In this document: positions 60,494-64,000 of the stretch, piece after piece
How positions within the stretch are numbered: position 1 is the first letter of the stretch
Layout: each line of letters starts with the position of its first letter
Assembly: GCA_965234405.1 (NCBI GenBank)
Contig: OZ248346.1
Direction: 5' to 3' (one strand)
Source: Planktophila turicensis
Lineage (GTDB): Bacteria > Actinomycetota > Actinomycetes > Nanopelagicales > Nanopelagicaceae
DNA length: 64,000 nt
The notes under the pieces: model-generated
The model's input: the letters and a program-made list of their open reading frames with translations, nothing else
What the model was told of the DNA's origin: nothing
The model's database searches: none
Program-made: the position numbers and the translations under genes

Positions 60494-62653
60494 CTAGGTT
60501 CGATAGACGTCGTAGACGCCTTCGATACCGCGCACGGCTGCCAATACTGAATCAAGGTGCTTGGCATCTGCCATTTCGAAGGTGAACCGTGAAATTGCAA
60601 CGCGATCTTTTGAAGTACTCACTGCTGCACTCAAAATGTTTACATGTTGCTCTGAAAGCGTACGAGTGACGTCAGCTAACAAGCGCGCACGATCGAGTGC
60701 TTCGACCTGAATATTGACCAGGAAGATGCTGGCCGCGCCAGCAAGCCAAGAGACCTTTACTACTCGTTCATTCTGATGTGTACGTAAGTCAGAGGCATTG
60801 ATGCAATCATCACGGTGTACAGAGATTCCAGAACCTTTGGTAATGAATCCCATGATGCTATCCCCCGGTACTGGAGTACAACAGCGCGCAAGCTTTACTA
60901 AGACGTCATCTACGCCTTCCACTTCGATAGCGCTCGATGTTCGCTTCGCTGCCTGAACGCCTGTAGGGATATGTTCAATAGTTTGCTCAGGGTGCGAATC
61001 TTCAACCCCCATGCTGGCGACAAGCTTCTCGATGATCGAAGCTGCTGAAACGTGGCCATCGCCGACGGCGCTATAGAGTGCGTCGATATCTGCATAATGC
61101 ATATCGTGAGCAAGTTCTAATAATGAGTGTCCCGCAAAAATCTTTTGAAGCGGCAAGCCAGCTTTGCGCATCTGACGAGCGATCGATTCACGGCCTGCAT
61201 CAATTGCCTCTTCACGTCGCTCTTTGCTAAACCATGCCTTGATCTTTGAGCGAGCACGTGGACTCTTTACAAAGTTGAGCCAGTCTCGACTTGGACCAGC
61301 GTGTTCACCTTTATTGGTAACAATCTCAATGACATCGCCATTATTTAACTTTGATTCAAGTGGAACCAGACGTCCATTGACCTTCGCTCCTGCGCAACGA
61401 AGGCCTACATCTGTATGAACAGAAAAAGCGAAGTCAACCGGTGTAGAGCCACCAGGAAGAGCAACAACTGAACCTTTAGGTGTGAAGACGAATACTTCAG
61501 GGCTTCCAAGATCAAAGCGCAGTGCTTCTAGGAATTCAGAAGGATCTTCGGTCTCTTTCTGCCACTCGTGTAGTTGACGCAACCAGAGCATTTCAGGAGA
61601 GCTGCTCTGTGGCTCTCCCCCTTGCTTGTACTTCCAGTGCGCAGCGATACCGAACTCTGCACGAGAGTGCATGTCATAGGTACGAATCTGAATCTCAATT
61701 GCTTTTCCATTCGGCCCAATGACTGTGGTGTGAAGTGATTGATAAAGATTGAACTTCGGCATTGCGATGTAATCTTTAAAACGTCCTGGTACCGGGCTCC
61801 AGCGAGCGTGAATTGAACCAAGAACGGCGTAACAATCGCGAACATCATTTACCAGTACGCGGATACCGACAAGATCGTAGATGTCATTGAAATCTCGACC
61901 GCGCACAACCATCTTTTGATAGACGCTGAAGAAGTGCTTCTTTCTGCCAGTTACGGTTGCTGATATTTCGTCTTTGGCAAGATCTGATTCGACAGCAGAG
62001 ATTACTTCAGCTGTTAACGCATCTCGCGAAGGAGAGCGTTCTGCGACGAGACGAGAAATTTCCTCGAATTTCTTGGGTTCGAGAACGCCAAAAGATAGAT
62101 CTTCGAGTTCCCATTTAATTGCGTTCATTCCTAGGCGGTGAGCAAGAGGTGCATAAATATCGAGCGTTTCGCGCGCCTTTCGAGATGCGCTTTCGCCAGA
62201 TACGAAAGCCCACGTACGCGCGTTGTGAAGTCGGTCTGCTAACTTGATAACGAGTACGCGAATATCTCGTGACATCGCGATAACCATCTTGCGGACAGTC
62301 TCTGCCTCAGCAGTTGGTCCGTAGGTCAATTTATCGAGCTTGGTCACTCCATCCACAAGGTTTGCAATCTCGTCACCAAAGTCAGAACGCAATTGATCTA
62401 ACGAGTAAGGGGTGTCCTCAACAGTGTCGTGAAGAAGGGATGCAATGAGAGTTGTTTCATTCAAACCTAATTCAGCAAGAATTTGAGTTACAGCAACAGG
62501 ATGAGTTATGTACTCCTCACCAGATTTACGCAGCTGACCTTTATGGGCATTTTCGGCAACGAGAAAAGCCCGTTCAATTTCAGCGATGTTTGCCTGCGGA
62601 TGATGCTCCTTAAGCGCACCAATGAGAGGTGCGATTAAGGGCAACGTCTGCAT
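60494..62653 (-). CDS. rel: Bifunctional (p)ppGpp synthetase/hydrolase Rel
   Basis: Makes and degrades the stringent-response alarmone. The 719-residue protein starts with the HD hydrolase domain, with His51 and HD at 75-76 (LLHDTVED). The synthetase follows with GRFKDYIAMPK; RxKD is the variant found in bifunctional enzymes. Next are TGS (VFVFTPKGSVVALPGGSTPVDF), a zinc-finger-like RCCTPVPGD region and a C-terminal ACT domain. It directly follows secF (10-nt gap), with apt missing from its usual place between them. Confidence 0.96.
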   Translation of the reverse strand: MQTLPLIAPLIGALKEHHPQANIAEIERAFLVAENAHKGQLRKSGEEYITHPVAVTQILAELGLNETTLIASLLHDTVEDTPYSLDQLRSDFGDEIANLVDGVTKLDKLTYGPTAEAETVRKMVIAMSRDIRVLVIKLADRLHNARTWAFVSGESASRKARETLDIYAPLAHRLGMNAIKWELEDLSFGVLEPKKFEEISRLVAERSPSRDALTAEVISAVESDLAKDEISATVTGRKKHFFSVYQKMVVRGRDFNDIYDLVGIRVLVNDVRDCYAVLGSIHARWSPVPGRFKDYIAMPKFNLYQSLHTTVIGPNGKAIEIQIRTYDMHSRAEFGIAAHWKYKQGGEPQSSSPEMLWLRQLHEWQKETEDPSEFLEALRFDLGSPEVFVFTPKGSVVALPGGSTPVDFAFSVHTDVGLRCAGAKVNGRLVPLESKLNNGDVIEIVTNKGEHAGPSRDWLNFVKSPRARSKIKAWFSKERREEAIDAGRESIARQMRKAGLPLQKIFAGHSLLELAHDMHYADIDALYSAVGDGHVSAASIIEKLVASMGVEDSHPEQTIEHIPTGVQAAKRTSSAIEVEGVDDVLVKLARCCTPVPGDSIMGFITKGSGISVHRDDCINASDLRTHQNERVVKVSWLAGAASIFLVNIQVEALDRARLLADVTRTLSEQHVNILSAAVSTSKDRVAISRFTFEMADAKHLDSVLAAVRGIEGVYDVYRT

Positions 62654-62663
62654 ATTTAAAGGG

Positions 62664-63713
62664 TTACTTGCGACCCTTGCGCTTTGGCTGGTTACGAGGG
62701 CCGCTACCTGTTGAAGGACGAGCTGCCTTCACTTCTGCAACTACTGGCGCGCCACCACGTGCTGCAACACGCTTTGCAAGAGCCTGCATTACAGGCTCCT
62801 TCTCGCGAAGCTGAGCAAGGAATGGAGGTGCAATAAATACAGATGAGTATGTTCCCACTGCAAGACCGATGAAGAGTGCAAGAGAGAGATCCTTAAGAGT
62901 TCCTGCACCAAGTAGACCAGCACCTACGAAGAGAATTGCTCCCACTGGAAGAAGTGCAATGAGTGAGGTGTTAGCTGAGCGAACAAGTGTCTGGTTTACA
63001 GCCAAGTTTGCAGCCTGTGAATATGTCATCTTGCTATTGGCAGCAACAGACTTTGTATTCTCGCGGACCTTGTCAAAGACAACCACGGTGTCATAGAGCG
63101 AATATCCAAGGATTGTGAGGAAGCCGATAACCGTTGCTGGCGTTACATCGAATCCAACAAGTGCATAGATGCCCACTGTGATGAAGACGTCGTGAACCAC
63201 TGCAACGATGGCAGCGATTGCCATCTTGGGTTCGAAGGCCATTGCCAAGAAGAGCATTACGGCAAGAAGGAATGCAATCAATCCATAAAGTGCCTTCTTG
63301 GTAATTTCCTTACCCCATGAAGGTCCAACTAATTGAGTATCAATTGATTCTGCAGTCACGCTAAATGTTGAAGTTAAAGCGTTCTCAATCGCCTGAGATT
63401 CAGCCGAAGTTAAAGAACCAGTCTGGATACGAATCTTTGAATCGCCGATCTTCTGGACGATAACTTCGCCTGGAATGCCGATGTTTTCAACTGATGCGCG
63501 CGCTTGTTCAACAGTGACTGAAGCTTTGTTGATTGTGTACGAAGCGCCACCTTTGAACTCGATTCCAAGATGTAAGCCCTGAATCAAAAGGGCTGCCATA
63601 GAAACGAGGATGAATAGCGCCGATATTGAATACCAACGTTTTCTATTTTCAACGATATTAAATGATGTCTCTCCAGTGTAGAGACGGCCACCTAGACCCG
63701 AAAGTTTCGCCAT
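62664..63713 (-). CDS. secF: Protein translocase accessory subunit SecF
   Basis: With SecD it uses proton-motive force to pull exported proteins. The 349-residue protein has six membrane segments, the GIEFKGGASYTI periplasmic opening, and the membrane core block GYSLYDTVVVFDKVREN. The C-terminus is basic. The ORF is open to 63851, but the ATG at 63713 (MAKLSGLGG) is 4 nt after the secD stop and fits the family. Confidence 0.95.
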   Translation of the reverse strand: MAKLSGLGGRLYTGETSFNIVENRKRWYSISALFILVSMAALLIQGLHLGIEFKGGASYTINKASVTVEQARASVENIGIPGEVIVQKIGDSKIRIQTGSLTSAESQAIENALTSTFSVTAESIDTQLVGPSWGKEITKKALYGLIAFLLAVMLFLAMAFEPKMAIAAIVAVVHDVFITVGIYALVGFDVTPATVIGFLTILGYSLYDTVVVFDKVRENTKSVAANSKMTYSQAANLAVNQTLVRSANTSLIALLPVGAILFVGAGLLGAGTLKDLSLALFIGLAVGTYSSVFIAPPFLAQLREKEPVMQALAKRVAARGGAPVVAEVKAARPSTGSGPRNQPKRKGRK

Positions 63714-63717
63714 GTGC

Positions 63718-64000
63718 TTATGCCTCCAATGGTGATGCAGGATGAGATTTGCCGATGCTCTTGGCCGAGAAGCCTGAGAGTGGGTGACCCGAAGAGAAGA
63801 AGTTGCTCTTTGCAATAATCGAAACCATCGGTTTTGTAAATGCGAAGACAATCAAGAGATCGATCAACGTTGTGAGGCCTAGTGCAAAGGCGAAGCCTCG
63901 GACTCCACCAACGGCGAAGAAGTAAAGAAGTACGGCCGAAATGATCGAGACCATATCCGCCACAATAATTGTGTGACGTGCTCGCGCCCATCCACTTTCG
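63718..64000 (-). CDS. secD: Protein translocase accessory subunit SecD (partial, N-terminus off window)
   Basis: The last 93 codons of SecD reach the window edge with no start. They show the ESGWARARHTIIVADMVSI block, two membrane segments with VRGFAFALGLTTLIDLL, and a short cytoplasmic tail. The reading frame is open to base 64000. It is followed 4 nt later by secF. Confidence 0.93.
   Translation of the reverse strand, partial: ESGWARARHTIIVADMVSIISAVLLYFFAVGGVRGFAFALGLTTLIDLLIVFAFTKPMVSIIAKSNFFSSGHPLSGFSAKSIGKSHPASPLEA

Noticed and set aside
1..64000. CRISPR arrays, insertion sequences, prophage or toxin-antitoxin pairs
   Set aside because: No regularly spaced direct repeats, transposase, integrase or short paired toxin-like genes were found on either strand.

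Overview
The window is one stretch of a gene-dense, moderate-GC chromosome from a streamlined actinobacterium. Markers for the phylum are MshC (mycothiol ligase), the WYL pair PafB/PafC, a BldD homologue, an actinobacterial integration host factor (mIHF) domain, the DUF3090/SCO1664/MSMEG_4193 cluster and a PriA without helicase motifs. Base composition looks close to half GC by eye. Intergenic gaps are tiny, many genes overlap by 1-20 nt, and no insertion sequence, prophage, CRISPR array or rRNA is visible. This fits freshwater Nanopelagicales (acI; Planktophila-like), but that placement is an inference from gene content and compactness. No gene-free stretch exceeds 300 bases.

Layout. 1-4.1 kb (minus): trmI-pafB-pafC-tatA-tatC-dagK, with the Pup-proteasome genes that normally sit between trmI and pafB missing. 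4.1-12.6 kb: a divergently transcribed RecB-like Fe-S nuclease behind a promoter that matches the PafBC/RecA-NDp damage motif, metH, and the PAC2-mshC-SCO1664-DUF3090-MSMEG_4193 block. 12.6-22.3 kb is a more variable region: aldo/keto reductase, M20 peptidase, tRNA-Leu(GAG), apt, an OatA-like acyltransferase, thymidine kinase, a zinc alcohol dehydrogenase, DUF554 and YczE-type membrane proteins, and a purine permease ending at a strong bidirectional terminator. 22.3-35 kb: ung, an orphan ABC ATPase, serB, hisG-hisE-rpe-rsmB-fmt-def-priA-metK-coaBC-rpoZ and a fused mIHF-guanylate kinase. 35-44.7 kb: the complete UMP pathway set pyrF-pyrD-pyrK-carB-carA-pyrC-pyrB-pyrR, headed by a PyrR-binding hairpin next to the ribosome site. 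44.8-55.3 kb: bldD, nusB, efp, the shikimate genes aroQ-aroB-aroK-aroC, a prepilin-peptidase-like protein, aroE, mltG, ruvX, alaS and a DUF948-type protein. 55.3-64 kb: aspS-hisS-MBL hydrolase, a DUF349 protein, bifunctional rel, secF and the end of secD.

Expression logic. Many genes have a TAnnnT -10-like hexamer ending 6-8 nt before the start codon, the arrangement expected for leaderless actinobacterial mRNAs. Where the upstream gene is close, a Shine-Dalgarno-led or stop/start-coupled start is seen instead. The most notable items are the mIHF-Gmk fusion, the PafBC-type promoter beside pafBC in a locus that has lost the proteasome, a 22-bp intergenic region that appears to be two overlapping leaderless promoters, the PyrR leader hairpin, a BldD that keeps its c-di-GMP residues, and an unassigned structured leader before the purine permease. 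I saw no obviously new multi-gene defence or mobile system.
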